Shown: in pieces, positions 34,613-43,505 of the stretch | Layout: each line of letters begins with the position of its first letter | Position numbering within the stretch: the stretch's first letter is position 1 | NCBI RefSeq assembly: GCF_024494385.1 | Contig: NZ_JAEVLT010000006.1 | Location: 1 to 64,000, forward strand | Length of the DNA: 64,000 nt | Source of the DNA: Bacillus sp. EB600 | Lineage (GTDB): Bacteria; Bacillota; Bacilli; Bacillales; Cytobacillaceae | Direction of reading: 5' to 3' | Position numbers and translations under genes: made by a program | The notes under the pieces: model-generated | Seen by the model: only the letters and a program-made list of their open reading frames with translations | What the model was told of the DNA's origin: nothing | Databases searched by the model: none

Positions 34613-35234
34613 ACAGATGGGGAAAAAGTCCTTTTATGCCTTCTGCAATCATCTGGATTGAGATAACGGCAAGGATCAAACCCATTAACCTGGTAATAAC
34701 GTTCAGTCCTCCATGCCCAAGTTTTTCAATAATGGGAGTTGAATAGTAAAACAGTAAATAGGAAATTCCAAGAACTAGTGTAAAACCTACGAGAACCAAA
34801 ATTAAATTTGAGATATTATACGAAGTTGCAAGCGTCATAACCGTTGCAATGGTTCCTGGTCCTGCCATAATTGGCAGGGCAAGAGGGGTAATGGATATAT
34901 CCTCTTTTTCTGTTGCCTCCTCTTTTTCTTTCGAGTGAGGAGTTTGCGTCGTTGATGTTTTGGCATGTAAAAGATTATAAGCAATCCCGAAGATAAGGAT
35001 ACCACCCGCTACCCTGAATGCATGAATCGTGATGCCAAACATGGAAAATATAAAGTTACCAACTAAAAGGAATGCGGTAAGTATACAAAAGGAAACAAAT
35101 GCTGCTTTCCTGGCAGTGTATTTCTTTTGATGTTGAGAGTACCCGTTTGTAAGGGAGATAAAAATCGGTATATTTCCTATTGGGTTCATCACAGCGAAAA
35201 ACGACACTATTATTTTAAGTAGCAGGCTAATCAA
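34611..35234 (-). CDS. MarC-family membrane protein
   Basis: A 207-residue protein with six hydrophobic segments and the MarC (UPF0056) signature FFAVMNPIGNIPIFISLT at the N-terminus, plus the mirrored PLALPIMAGPGTIATVM in the second half. A charged cytoplasmic loop rich in Glu/Lys joins the halves. ATG 35234 has GAAAGGAGG upstream. The stop codon lies at the IS3 fragment boundary; the C-terminus (GIKGLFPHL) is of normal length, so the gene seems intact. The role of the family is unclear. Confidence 0.88.
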   Translation of the reverse strand: MISLLLKIIVSFFAVMNPIGNIPIFISLTNGYSQHQKKYTARKAAFVSFCILTAFLLVGNFIFSMFGITIHAFRVAGGILIFGIAYNLLHAKTSTTQTPHSKEKEEATEKEDISITPLALPIMAGPGTIATVMTLATSYNISNLILVLVGFTLVLGISYLLFYYSTPIIEKLGHGGLNVITRLMGLILAVISIQMIAEGIKGLFPHL

Positions 35235-35325
35235 AGAAATTCCTCCTTTCTTATATATTTTTTATATTTCCCGTATGGGGACTAACGAAACAATTTGCCG
35301 CTGGCAACTTTCAAAAAAAATTAGT

Positions 35326-35350
35326 GTTTCATTCCTCGCAGGGCGGGTAG
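35326..35350 (+). promoter_or_regulatory. SigB-type promoter of the stress protein gene
   Basis: GTTTCA, 13-bp spacer, GGGTAG fits the SigB consensus GTTTAA-N12-14-GGGTAT at 10 of 12 positions, 38 bp before the start codon. It agrees with the general-stress role of the encoded protein. Confidence 0.65.
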
Positions 35351-35387
35351 TTTTAAAAAAGACTACTAATCTAAAGGAGGAATTTCA

Positions 35388-35969
35388 ATGTATGAACATG
35401 AAAAGCATCTGGTAGGAGTATATGATACTGAAAATGAGGCAATTCAGGCGGTTGAAGATTTAAAACGGCAGGGCTACGCTTCTGAGGATATTTCGGTAAT
35501 CGGGAAAAACAAAGACGAAGTAAACGGAATTAATGAAGCTACTGGTATGAAGACTGAAGAAGGCCTTGCAGCTGGAGCGGCAACAGGCGGTGCGCTTGGG
35601 GGGCTTCTCGGCCTGCTGGCAGGCGTAGGAGCCCTTGCGATACCAGGCATCGGCCCTCTTTTAGCAGCCGGACCAATAGCAGCAACCCTGACTGGGGCAG
35701 CTGTCGGCGCGGGAGCTGGTGGATTGGCAGGAGCTTTAATTGGAATGGGCATTCCAGAAGAAGAAGCTGACCGCTATGAAGGCTATGTTAAAGAAGGTAA
35801 AATCCTTGTCGTTGTAGAACGCCGAGTGAATCGTCCAGGGGATGGACCTTTTGATTCAGGTGTTAACCAAAAAACTGGCGGAGCCACGATATCAAATGAT
35901 CCATTAGATACTCCGCTCACTTCCGGCAATACAGCTTATACTAGCTTGGGCAACAAAAGAGATTTTTAA
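35388..35969 (+). CDS. General stress protein, YflT domain
   Basis: A 193-residue protein with an N-terminal YflT/heat-induced stress domain (residues 5-60: HLVGVYDTENEAIQAVEDLK, YASEDISVIGK) followed by a Gly/Ala-rich segment (about 64-125) that forms two membrane-inserting or glycine-zipper helices, then a conserved VKEGKILVVVERR strand and a polar tail. It resembles B. subtilis YflT/GS17M proteins. AAAGGAGG precedes ATG 35388. The SigB-type promoter upstream predicts induction by stress and stationary phase. A hairpin terminator follows. Confidence 0.85.
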   Translation: MYEHEKHLVGVYDTENEAIQAVEDLKRQGYASEDISVIGKNKDEVNGINEATGMKTEEGLAAGAATGGALGGLLGLLAGVGALAIPGIGPLLAAGPIAATLTGAAVGAGAGGLAGALIGMGIPEEEADRYEGYVKEGKILVVVERRVNRPGDGPFDSGVNQKTGGATISNDPLDTPLTSGNTAYTSLGNKRDF

Positions 35970-35975
35970 TGATTG

Positions 35976-36031
35976 AAGGTGAAAAGGGTGTCTGTCCACA
36001 TATCTTTGGAGGAGTCACCCTTTTTCACCTT
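35976..36031 (+). terminator. Hairpin terminator
   Basis: AAGGTGAAAAGGGTG pairs with CACCCTTTTTCACCTT around a 25-nt loop, just after the stress gene. Confidence 0.75.
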
Positions 36032-36094
36032 AAGTAAAGCTAAACATGTTCCAGTGGACCTGACTGAAAAAAGAAAAACCGAATAAAGCAGAGA

Positions 36095-36127
36095 AGAAGA
36101 TAGTTAATGTATGGTTAACTATCTTCT
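36095..36127. other. Perfect stem-loop
   Basis: AGAAGATAGTTAA pairs with TTAACTATCTTCT around TGTAT. It may be a terminator or an operator-like dyad for the GntR relic downstream. Confidence 0.45.
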
Positions 36128-36184
36128 TTACACCGATAAAACTTTTAAATGAACAATTTGAAAGTATATAGAGGTGCAGCAAAT

Positions 36185-36277
36185 ATGTTAACAGTATCAC
36201 CAAGACTCCCTGGTGAAAATAATACGGAGTTTACCTACCGAATATTAAAAGAGGAAGAATGTCACTACAAAGTGTGA
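36185..36277 (+). pseudogene. GntR-family regulator N-terminal relic
   Basis: Thirty codons from ATG 36185, including TEFTYRILKEEE, resemble the first turn of a GntR winged helix; a stop follows at 36275 and no further regulator sequence is readable. Low-confidence relic; the rest of 36032-36401 shows nothing else. Confidence 0.35.
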
Positions 36278-36401
36278 ATTTGTTTTTTGTTTCAATTCTC
36301 CAATTGTGTTTTATAAATGCGATAGTGGTTCTCTCTTTATTTAAATGTTAGAGCAATTCTATCTCTCTTAATTCGTAATTTTCCAGGAATTTAAATAGTT
36401 A

Positions 36402-36439
36402 CAAAAAGCTGGCTCGATATTTTGAGCCAGCTTTTTGTA
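36402..36439. terminator. Strong hairpin terminator of the 2-hydroxyacid dehydrogenase gene
   Basis: AAAAAGCTGGCTC pairs perfectly with GAGCCAGCTTTTT around GATATTTT. A/T tracts on both sides make it bidirectional. Confidence 0.85.
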
Positions 36440-36443
36440 CACG

Positions 36444-37397
36444 TTAATACCCACGTTTCCGGTCAACCAATCCTTGTAACGGTTCTTTGTTTAAGTATCG
36501 CTTTAAATTTTCGATAAAAAATTGACTTACTCCCTCCGTGGTGCTTGGTCCTGACAGATGAGAAGTTACATACACATTCTTCATTGAGTAGAAAGCATGG
36601 TCTTTTGGCAATGGCTCTGTCTCAAACACATCCAGGACCGCAGCATGAAGAAGGTCCGATTGCATAACAGATAGTAAATCATCCTCATTGATTAATGATC
36701 CCCGGCCAACGTTGAAAAGGCAAGCTTTTGGTTTCATAGATAAAAGAACTTCCCGGTTTATGATGTGATAAGTGGCATCAGTTAACGGAAGGGTTAAGAC
36801 TAAATAATCAAGATCCTTTACAAATTCCTTCCATTCATTTGGCGTAAAATGGCGGTCCACTAAATAAGCATTTTTTTCGCTAAAGCTTAAACCGTACACA
36901 TTCATATCAAAAGCTCGAGCTTTACGTACTATTTCAGATCCGATCGAACCAAGCCCTGCAACACCAATTATTTTACCTTCCAGAGATTCTGTATTGAAAG
37001 GATCCCAGCGGTGTTCTGCTTGCGCTTGCAACATCCTGGGAACGCCTTTCAAAATGTACAAAAGAAACGTAAAAACATATTCAGAAATATATGAGCCGAA
37101 TTGATTTACAATTCGGGTTAATCGAATGTTCTCAGGTATTGATGTATCTCCAATCAAATCATCGACGCCGGCACCTGTTGATTGAAACCATCGTACGGAT
37201 GAAGCACTGGGCCGGTTTAATAATTGTGTAGGAAACCTCCATCCCAAAATAACTTCAGTACCAGGCAGTAATCCTTCTGCTTCCTCTGGAGTTTTTGCTG
37301 CCTTTACTGAAGTAAAACCATAACGGCGGATACAATCAGCGTACTCCTCTGCTTGCTTCGGACTATATACAAGAATAGTAGGTTGGGAATAATTCAT
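36444..37397 (-). CDS. D-isomer-specific 2-hydroxyacid dehydrogenase
   Basis: A 317-residue NAD(P)-dependent enzyme reducing 2-oxoacids such as glyoxylate, hydroxypyruvate or pyruvate derivatives. The nucleotide-binding motif is GVAGLGSIGSEIVRKA near 145; the catalytic set is Arg in NVGRGSLINE, Glu in VFETEPLP and His in TSHLSGP. The N-terminal 95 residues form the flavodoxin-like substrate domain. It most resembles the GhrA-like subgroup. ATG 37397 follows AAGGAGAG. It stands alone and ends in a strong hairpin. Confidence 0.88.
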   Translation of the reverse strand: MNYSQPTILVYSPKQAEEYADCIRRYGFTSVKAAKTPEEAEGLLPGTEVILGWRFPTQLLNRPSASSVRWFQSTGAGVDDLIGDTSIPENIRLTRIVNQFGSYISEYVFTFLLYILKGVPRMLQAQAEHRWDPFNTESLEGKIIGVAGLGSIGSEIVRKARAFDMNVYGLSFSEKNAYLVDRHFTPNEWKEFVKDLDYLVLTLPLTDATYHIINREVLLSMKPKACLFNVGRGSLINEDDLLSVMQSDLLHAAVLDVFETEPLPKDHAFYSMKNVYVTSHLSGPSTTEGVSQFFIENLKRYLNKEPLQGLVDRKRGY

Positions 37398-37716
37398 CTA
37401 ATTTTAATCTCTCCTTTTGACTCGTTCTTTTATTACTAATGAGCTGCGGAATGGAATGAAAACTATGGTTGCAATTCCGAGAAGTTTTCCGATCTTTGGG
37501 ATTCAATGAGTTTTAAGCATATGTTAGTCGTTTATACTAATGAATTATACCGTAAAGTTTTGGGGTTATCAGTCCTTTGGTAAAACAAAAAAGTTTATAA
37601 AAGCGCGGTTGAATATAGATTGAACAGGGGGACTGTTATCGTGTCTAATAAAGGAAGAAAATATAATAATTAGTAATTATTGCAAAACTAAAAATCTTTA
37701 TTGTAAAACTATAATT

Positions 37717-37744
37717 AAGGCAGAATCCAGTTGGATTCTGTCTT
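37717..37744. terminator. Hairpin terminator in the 37.4-37.9 kb gap
   Basis: AAGGCAGAATCCA and TGGATTCTGTCTT pair around GT, followed by ATTTTAT. No gene is recognised in 37398-37926; the hairpin may end the minus-strand CarD transcript or a lost gene. Confidence 0.65.
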
Positions 37745-37926
37745 ATTTTATGAATGTGTTTTGTCCAATGATATTGTAAAGGAACTGTTCAGGAGGTTTT
37801 CGATATTCATTTGAATGGAGGAAATTGAGTAGATAAACAAAATAGAACAACAGGTACTAGATTTAATACCTTAAATATCTTATTATCTAAGAACAGATTG
37901 TTGAAAAAAGACATTTATTAAATCCA

Positions 37927-38292
37927 TTACTCCTCGTTATTTAAAATGAAATCCTTACTATAAAAATAACCGAATTTATTTTGATCAAATTCAACTTTAT
38001 AATTATAAACTCCCGATTTACACTTATTTTTTTCACAAATCCTACCAATTCTATTTTCAAATTTTTTCAGATAATAGTAATCTTCTGGTTCCATCGATTC
38101 CTTTTTAATACTTTTTATCTTTACCTTTTCCCCGATTTCGATGTTGAGTTCACTTAGACAATTCATTTTATTAGATTCATCTTCTAACTCAAAATACGCT
38201 GTATGATCTTCTGTATCGATGACCATTAAAACATCCCCTAAAAATAGTTGTAAATTTCTTATTTCATAATAAATTCTCTCGGCTACCCGCAT
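37927..38292 (-). CDS. Hypothetical protein next to CarD
   Basis: A 121-residue soluble protein, acidic/lysine-rich, starting ATG 38292. It is predicted to be mostly beta-strand (LFLGDVLMVIDTEDHTAYFE, EIGEKVKIKSIKKE), which suggests a small barrel or SH3-like domain, with two Cys near the C-terminal third (CEKNKC). No family is recognised. It lies 17 nt downstream of the CarD-like gene and is probably co-transcribed, so it may be a transcription-linked partner. Confidence 0.6.
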   Translation of the reverse strand: MRVAERIYYEIRNLQLFLGDVLMVIDTEDHTAYFELEDESNKMNCLSELNIEIGEKVKIKSIKKESMEPEDYYYLKKFENRIGRICEKNKCKSGVYNYKVEFDQNKFGYFYSKDFILNNEE

Positions 38293-38309
38293 TCTTTGTA
38301 GTAAATAAG

Positions 38310-38843
38310 TTACTCATTTTTTTCAATAAGCCTATTAACCTCTTTAACTACTGCATCGTATGTAGTATTCAGTGAAATGGCCAATTCTTTGAACAATATA
38401 TTTTGAATCGAAATTAAAAGGTGTTTATCTTGTTCGCCAAACTTTTTTTCTTCCATTTCAAGTTCATGCTTTTTCCGAATTAAGGTATTCGCTACTTTAG
38501 CAATATCATTACGATTTCCGGTCTTAACAATATCATTATATACTTGGATGCGTAAATGATTATTTTCGATCCAATTAACACCTAGCGATTTGAATGATTC
38601 TAAAATTTCTTCAGCCTGATTTCTTTGAATTAATCGTGACATGTTTACTTTTTCATTATCTACTGGGATACTTATTGTCAATTGGTGGCTGTTTTCAAGA
38701 GGCTGTAACACATAATAAGTTTTGATATTTCCAAAGTATGTTTTATCACAGATATTATCTACTTTGCATATACCGTGTCCTGAATAGATGATTAGATCTC
38801 CTATGTTATATATTAAATTAACTCCTTTACCTGTTATCGTCAA
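38310..38843 (-). CDS. CarD/CdnL-family transcription regulator
   Basis: A protein of up to 177 residues with an N-terminal CarD Tudor-like RNA-polymerase interaction domain (NIGDLIIYSGHGICKVDNIC, YYVLQPL) and a helical C-terminal domain (about 80-175) as in CdnL/CarD, which stabilises open complexes at promoters. The start is unclear: TTG 38843 overlaps the operator; AAAGGAG lies near 38825 but is not followed by a standard codon in frame. The gene is divergent from marR with two operator-like dyads between, so it is probably under MarR control. Confidence 0.75.
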   Translation of the reverse strand: MTITGKGVNLIYNIGDLIIYSGHGICKVDNICDKTYFGNIKTYYVLQPLENSHQLTISIPVDNEKVNMSRLIQRNQAEEILESFKSLGVNWIENNHLRIQVYNDIVKTGNRNDIAKVANTLIRKKHELEMEEKKFGEQDKHLLISIQNILFKELAISLNTTYDAVVKEVNRLIEKNE

Positions 38844-38924
38844 CCAAATTGACCATATTATTTTACCTCAATAACCATTAAATCGTCAACTAAATTGACA
38901 ATGGAGAATGATCTTTGGTATAGT
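38839..38924. promoter_or_regulatory. Divergent promoters with two MarR-type operators
   Basis: GTCAACCAAATTGAC (38839-38853) and GTCAACTAAATTGAC (38885-38899) are near-identical dyads (GTCAA-N5-TTGAC) 46 bp apart. The second supplies the -35 TTGACA of the marR promoter (TATAGT at 38919-38924, 18-bp spacer) and, on the other strand, TTGACG with TAAAAT 18 bp on for the CarD gene. Binding would block both promoters. Confidence 0.7.
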
Positions 38925-38957
38925 TTATAACGAGTAAAATGATTGGGAGTGAAGTGG

Positions 38958-39389
38958 TTGGATACTAAAATGCAAAACTTAGATTTAATTGATTTGATAA
39001 GCGAACGCCATGTTCAACTTCGCAGTATCACTGAAAAATTGTGGAATAATAACAGTACCATTTATATATCAAATTCCGAGTGGTTTATCATAGCTAGAAT
39101 TTATGAAAAAAAACAACCGACTATATCTTACGTCTCAAAACATGTAGATATTTCTCGACAAGCCACACATAAATTCATTAAACAACTTGAGGAAAAAGGA
39201 TTAGTTGAAATAAAAAACGTAGAAAATAATAAAAAAGAGAAATGCATCCAGCTTACTTCATTAGGCGAAGAATGTTATGAAAAAAATGAGTCCTTAAAGG
39301 CTACACTTGAAGAAAAGATCGCTGCTAAAATTGGAGCTGAACAATTATCAACTCTTAAAGAAATATTAAAAGCAGATTGGGGGTTGTAA
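38958..39389 (+). CDS. MarR-family regulator
   Basis: A 143-residue winged-helix repressor: NSEWFIIARIYEKKQPTISY leads into the recognition helix DISRQATHKFIKQLEEKGLV and the wing KEKCIQLTSLGEE. TTG 38958 is preferred because GGGAG lies 8 nt upstream; TTG 38943 would overlap that site. It probably represses itself and the divergent CarD gene through the two GTCAA-N5-TTGAC dyads. Confidence 0.85.
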   Translation: MDTKMQNLDLIDLISERHVQLRSITEKLWNNNSTIYISNSEWFIIARIYEKKQPTISYVSKHVDISRQATHKFIKQLEEKGLVEIKNVENNKKEKCIQLTSLGEECYEKNESLKATLEEKIAAKIGAEQLSTLKEILKADWGL

Positions 39390-39571
39390 TACCAATTGGT
39401 AAGAGCGTTTTGATCAGTCTTTTTTCAGAGCATGCTCTCTCTTTTTTTGGATAACGATCAAACTTCATTTGAAAATTAATAAAAATTTTACAAAAAAAAA
39501 AAGACTAGAAATATAGAAAAACTTTTTGTTATAGTAAACAAATCGGTGGTAAATGGGGGTGTACCACGGTA

Positions 39572-39862
39572 ATGGATTCAAAGTCGTTGATAATCGAAAT
39601 CGCGGCAACTCTGTTTAAGCAGAAAGAATAGTAGGGGGATAGGAATACACGAAATCTTAAGTTAGCAATATTGCAGCAATAAGTAAACCAATTCGACATT
39701 ACTTAGATTTGCGCAGAAGTTTATTACTGCGATTAAAATAAAGTGCGAATTTAATTTTCTCCAATGATGACAGCATTTATTGAAGGTGGAATTATGCTTT
39801 GTTTAACCAAAAAACAAGTAATCCACTAAAATTTATTTCTCAAGTAGACCAAATTAAATGAA
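39572..39862 (+). pseudogene. TetR-family relic, paralogue of the 60254 regulator
   Basis: From ATG 39572 the frame reads MDSKSLIIEIAATLFKQKE and stops; at 39765-39835 another stretch reads TAFIEGGIMLCLTKKQ. Both match the intact TetR at 60254 (MDTKSMIIDNATTLFQKKG and TASIEGGILLCLAQKS). Most of the middle is deleted. The DNA before it (AACAAATCGGTGGT) also resembles the operator before the intact gene. It lies just ahead of the MFS exporter it presumably once controlled. The remaining 39390-39571 holds no gene. Confidence 0.78.
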
Positions 39863-39876
39863 GGAGTTTTTAATAA

Positions 39877-41349
39877 GTGAATAAACAAATCAAAACAGGA
39901 CAAATAACGAAACAACCATTCAAAACAAGCGCGATAATGGCTGCTCTTTTTGTAGCAGGATTTGTTGGGCTTTTTAGTGAAACGGCATTAAATATTGCCT
40001 TAGGAGATTTAGGCCAAATATTCAATGTTGATGCCACAACAATCCAATGGTTAGCAACAGCCTATTTTCTTACTTTAGGTATTTTAGTACCGGTTACAGG
40101 CATTCTGATGCAAAAATATACGACACGTCAAATGTTCATAGCGTCTATATCGCTATCCCTTATTGGGACCATTATAGCAGCAGTAGCTCCCGTATTTAGT
40201 GCTTTATTGGTGGCACGTATTATTCAAGCAGCAGGATTAGCCATTGCTTTACCTTTAACTCAAAATGTTATTTTTACTATTTTCCCTCCAAATAAGCGAG
40301 GCGCCGCTATGGGAGTCATGGGCTTAGTTATGTTAGCTGGTCCATCATTTGGGCCAACAGTGGCAGGACTTATTTTAGATACATTATCATGGCATTGGAT
40401 TTTTTGGGTTACAGTACCTTTCTTACTGTTTTCTCTTATCTTCGGGTTCAAGTTTTTACCGAATGTAAATGAGGTACGTAAGGTTTCGATTGATATATTA
40501 TCTGTTATTCTTTCGACGATTGGATTCGGTGGAATTGTTTATGGATTTAGTGTCTCGGGTGTGGAAGGCTGGACAAGTCCAACTGTTCTTGGTTCGATCA
40601 TCATTGGCTTAATAGCAATCATTATTTTTGCGATTCGTCAAACGAAAATGAAGAATCCAATGCTGAATTTAAGAGCATTTAAATATCCACTTTTCATTCT
40701 TGGATTCATTATGAGTTTTATAACGTTCTTCAATATGTTGTCCATGCTTGTCATTTTACCAATGTATATGCAAATGGCTTTAGTAATGGCTGCTTTTACA
40801 ACAGGTCTTATCCTTCTTCCAGGTAATTTACTTAACTGTATTTTAGCTCCAAGCATTGGTCGTTTATTTGACAAATATGGTCCGAAAGCGGTTATTACAC
40901 CTGGAACCATTTTAGTAGTCATTGGTTATATTTTATATGCATCATTTGGTACAGAAACAGCTATATGGGCGATTGTGTTAACTCATATTGTTATGATGTT
41001 AGGCATCGGAGCGGTGCTTGCTTCTGTACAAACAAACACGCTAAATTCTCTTCCAAAACAATACTATCCAGATGGAATCGCTATAACTCAAACGATCCAA
41101 CAAATAGCCGGTGCTATTGGTATTGCGGTAATGGTATCACTTTTCTCAGCAAAACAAGGCAGTTTCTTAGCAACCATTGTGAATGAACCAACACAGGCTG
41201 CAGCAGCGGGATCATCAATGGCGTTTAAAATCAGTTTAATATTAGCCGTTATTAATGTTGTACTGTCAATATTCTTAAAATTACCAGTTCCAGCTGATGT
41301 AAAGGCTAAAGCACCAGTAAAAACAACTGAGCCTGTACACAACAAGTAA
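39877..41349 (+). CDS. MFS drug:H+ antiporter, DHA2 (14-TM, EmrB/QacA) family
   Basis: A 490-residue transporter with 14 predicted helices. Motif A-like LVPVTGILMQKYTTRQMF in loop 2-3, motif C-like GLVMLAGPSFGPTVAGLIL in helix 5 (antiporter signature), and a basic tail. It expels drugs or toxic metabolites using the proton gradient. The start is GTG 39877 after AAGGAG. The dead TetR upstream suggests loss of repression and possibly constitutive expression. Confidence 0.88.
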   Translation: MNKQIKTGQITKQPFKTSAIMAALFVAGFVGLFSETALNIALGDLGQIFNVDATTIQWLATAYFLTLGILVPVTGILMQKYTTRQMFIASISLSLIGTIIAAVAPVFSALLVARIIQAAGLAIALPLTQNVIFTIFPPNKRGAAMGVMGLVMLAGPSFGPTVAGLILDTLSWHWIFWVTVPFLLFSLIFGFKFLPNVNEVRKVSIDILSVILSTIGFGGIVYGFSVSGVEGWTSPTVLGSIIIGLIAIIIFAIRQTKMKNPMLNLRAFKYPLFILGFIMSFITFFNMLSMLVILPMYMQMALVMAAFTTGLILLPGNLLNCILAPSIGRLFDKYGPKAVITPGTILVVIGYILYASFGTETAIWAIVLTHIVMMLGIGAVLASVQTNTLNSLPKQYYPDGIAITQTIQQIAGAIGIAVMVSLFSAKQGSFLATIVNEPTQAAAAGSSMAFKISLILAVINVVLSIFLKLPVPADVKAKAPVKTTEPVHNK

Positions 41350-41418
41350 AATTTCCAGCACAATGTACTGAATCTACTATCAACACTTTCAAATCATTTT
41401 AAAAGGGGATTATGGCAA

Positions 41419-41853
41419 ATGGCAAATCATTATAAAAGTATTGTAGTAGCTGTAGACGGTTCAAAAGAAGCTGAATACGCCTTTCGCAAATCAATCGATG
41501 TTGCAAAACGTAACAAAAATTCACAAGTAAACATAGTAAACGTAATCGATACCCGTTCATTCGAAGCCTATGACCGCTCCATTGTTGAGCGAGCACAGCA
41601 CCGATCAGAGGAACTTTTAAATGGATACAAGACACAAGCTGAGGCAGAAGGTGTTGAAAACGTAAATGTAGTAATCGAATACGGTTCAGCTAAAAATATC
41701 ATCACTGGAGAGTTTGCTAACTTAGTCAAGGCAGATCTAATTATCTGTGGTGCTACGGGGTTAAATGCTATTGAACGTTTCTTAATGGGTTCCGTATCTG
41801 AAGCAATCATCCGTACGGCTAAATGTGATGTTTTAGTAATCCGTACACCTTAG
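41419..41853 (+). CDS. Universal stress protein UspA family
   Basis: A 144-residue single-domain Usp. VVAVDGSKEAEYAFRKSID opens the fold with the nucleotide-binding Asp; the C-terminal ATP-binding motif GATGLNAIERFLMGSVSE fits G-x2-G-x9-G(S/T). It therefore is of the ATP-binding UspA/MJ0577 type. AAAGGGGA lies before ATG 41419. A perfect terminator follows at 41920. Confidence 0.9.
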   Translation: MANHYKSIVVAVDGSKEAEYAFRKSIDVAKRNKNSQVNIVNVIDTRSFEAYDRSIVERAQHRSEELLNGYKTQAEAEGVENVNVVIEYGSAKNIITGEFANLVKADLIICGATGLNAIERFLMGSVSEAIIRTAKCDVLVIRTP

Positions 41854-41919
41854 TGAATGTTGATCCTTTAAAAATAACGGTTCTAGGATACTTTTGAACT
41901 AATCTAGAAAATTTTGAGC

Positions 41920-41954
41920 AACCATTCGTAAGAGTACACTTTTACGAATGGTTT
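41920..41954 (+). terminator. Hairpin terminator of uspA
   Basis: AACCATTCGTAA pairs with TTACGAATGGTT, loop GAGTACACT, followed by TATTTTTT. Confidence 0.85.
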
Positions 41955-42102
41955 ATTTTTTATGCTGATAGATCTATTCGTTAAATACTGAGAATCATTA
42001 AGAATAAAAGTATATCAACCACTGTACTTAAACTTCCGGGAGTCATCGAGTATTCCTATTTTCTTGTCTGAACAGTATAATCAGGAATAGGAGTTGAGAA
42101 AT

Positions 42103-43266
42103 ATGAATAAAAAAGACATCGCAAATATCCGCAAGCAATTTAAATTAAATAACAATCTTATGAGTATTCGAGAAATCTTCAATGTTTATGTTAAAAAAGA
42201 ATCAGGTGAGATTTACCATCATGTCAGTCAGCCACTTCAAATGTTAGAACAGGAAGCACAAGAATTGTTTTTGGCAAACTTTAAAAAGGTTTTGACAGGT
42301 CATCTTGATGCCAAATTGTTTGAGCTGAAATTTAATCGTGCTGTGGAAGACAGTACCCAAACCATCCTTTTCGAAGGATTACAAGCAGACACAACGGAAG
42401 ATTGGAAAGAATACATGCTGCAAATCGTCGAAAAAATGTTTGCTCATACGGTCTATGAATTTGATACAGTGGTGACGTTTGTACGGGGCGAATATCGGAA
42501 GGCAACCAGGAAACGGGGGCCGGAATCCGAAGAAGGCGGGGATGACGAAGTCTATTCCAGCCAGTTTGTCCTTTGCAGTCTCAATAAAACCGATCAGCCG
42601 AAAAAAACCTTGCTGTTTGATTATGTAGAGAAAGAATTCAAATCGAATAACGCTGTAGATCCCATTATTAATTTAGAATCTCCATTATCAGGATTTCTGT
42701 TTCCTGCTTTTAATGACAATTCTGCAGATGTGAACCATATTCTCTATTGTGCAGGAAAAGCAAATCAACCCGATTTTACCTTTATTGAAGAGGTTCTCAA
42801 TTGTGAAGAGATCATTACGGCGCAGGAAGATAAAGATTGCTTTGATTTTATTTTAAAAGAAGTGATCGGAGACGAAGTCGATTCCAGAGTCATTTCCAAT
42901 GTCTATGAGGAAATCGATAAGCTGGTACATGAGAATGAAGAAAATGAAGAAAGTGAAACTCCTATGCTCGATCATCGGGACATCGAACGCATCTTAACAG
43001 TCAGCGGCGTCGAAAATGTAGAGCCTGCCAAGGTGGAACATGCCTTCAAATCTGTCGTAGCTGATGAAAAACATGAATTTAAAGCAAGCAGTTTAGTTCC
43101 TAAAACGATCAAAATCGAGACAAAGATCGCCAATGTAACCATCGACCCAAAAGACCTGAAAAATGTAAAATATATCACATACCAGGGAAAAAGGTGCCTA
43201 TTGTTGGAAGTTGATGAAGATGTGGTCGTGGAAGGATTTAGGCTGGAAGAATCGCAAACACTCTAA
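42103..43266 (+). CDS. DUF4317 family protein
   Basis: A 387-residue soluble protein with the DUF4317 N-terminus MNKKDIANIRKQFKLNNNLM and IREIFNVYVKKESGEIYHH. Other marks are the central TVVTFVRGEYRKATRKRG and LESPLSGFLFPAFNDNSADV and a final YITYQGKRCLLLE. Function of the family is unknown; it is common in Firmicutes. ATG 42103 follows AGGAGTTG; TTG 42094 overlaps that site. Single-gene unit ending in the hairpin at 43342. Confidence 0.85.
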   Translation: MNKKDIANIRKQFKLNNNLMSIREIFNVYVKKESGEIYHHVSQPLQMLEQEAQELFLANFKKVLTGHLDAKLFELKFNRAVEDSTQTILFEGLQADTTEDWKEYMLQIVEKMFAHTVYEFDTVVTFVRGEYRKATRKRGPESEEGGDDEVYSSQFVLCSLNKTDQPKKTLLFDYVEKEFKSNNAVDPIINLESPLSGFLFPAFNDNSADVNHILYCAGKANQPDFTFIEEVLNCEEIITAQEDKDCFDFILKEVIGDEVDSRVISNVYEEIDKLVHENEENEESETPMLDHRDIERILTVSGVENVEPAKVEHAFKSVVADEKHEFKASSLVPKTIKIETKIANVTIDPKDLKNVKYITYQGKRCLLLEVDEDVVVEGFRLEESQTL

Positions 43267-43341
43267 TAAGTTTTGAGATTGTGCTGTGAAGGGATTTAAT
43301 CCTTAATTGACAGAGCTTATTCAATCAAAAACAATAATCAA

Positions 43342-43378
43342 AAACGAGCTATGATTCCAATATCCTAGCTCGTTTTTT
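43342..43378 (+). terminator. Hairpin terminator
   Basis: AACGAGCTA pairs with TAGCTCGTT across a 14-nt loop, followed by TTTTC. Confidence 0.75.
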
Positions 43379-43505
43379 CGTTGGGAAAAACCATTTTTGA
43401 AACATATTTTAGACAAATTTACGAATACTGAGAGAATGGAATTTATGTTACTATATGAATATGCAAAAAATGTATGCGGTTACAATAGGGAGAGAGGGAT
43501 TCATT

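Noticed and set aside
34613-34746. Extension of the IS3 fragment frame to 34746
   Set aside because: Beyond 34612 it is antisense to marC and loses transposase character.
35474-35752. Ala/Pro-rich frame opposite the YflT gene
   Set aside because: Antisense to the glycine/alanine-rich membrane segment; no ribosome site and no plausible protein pattern.
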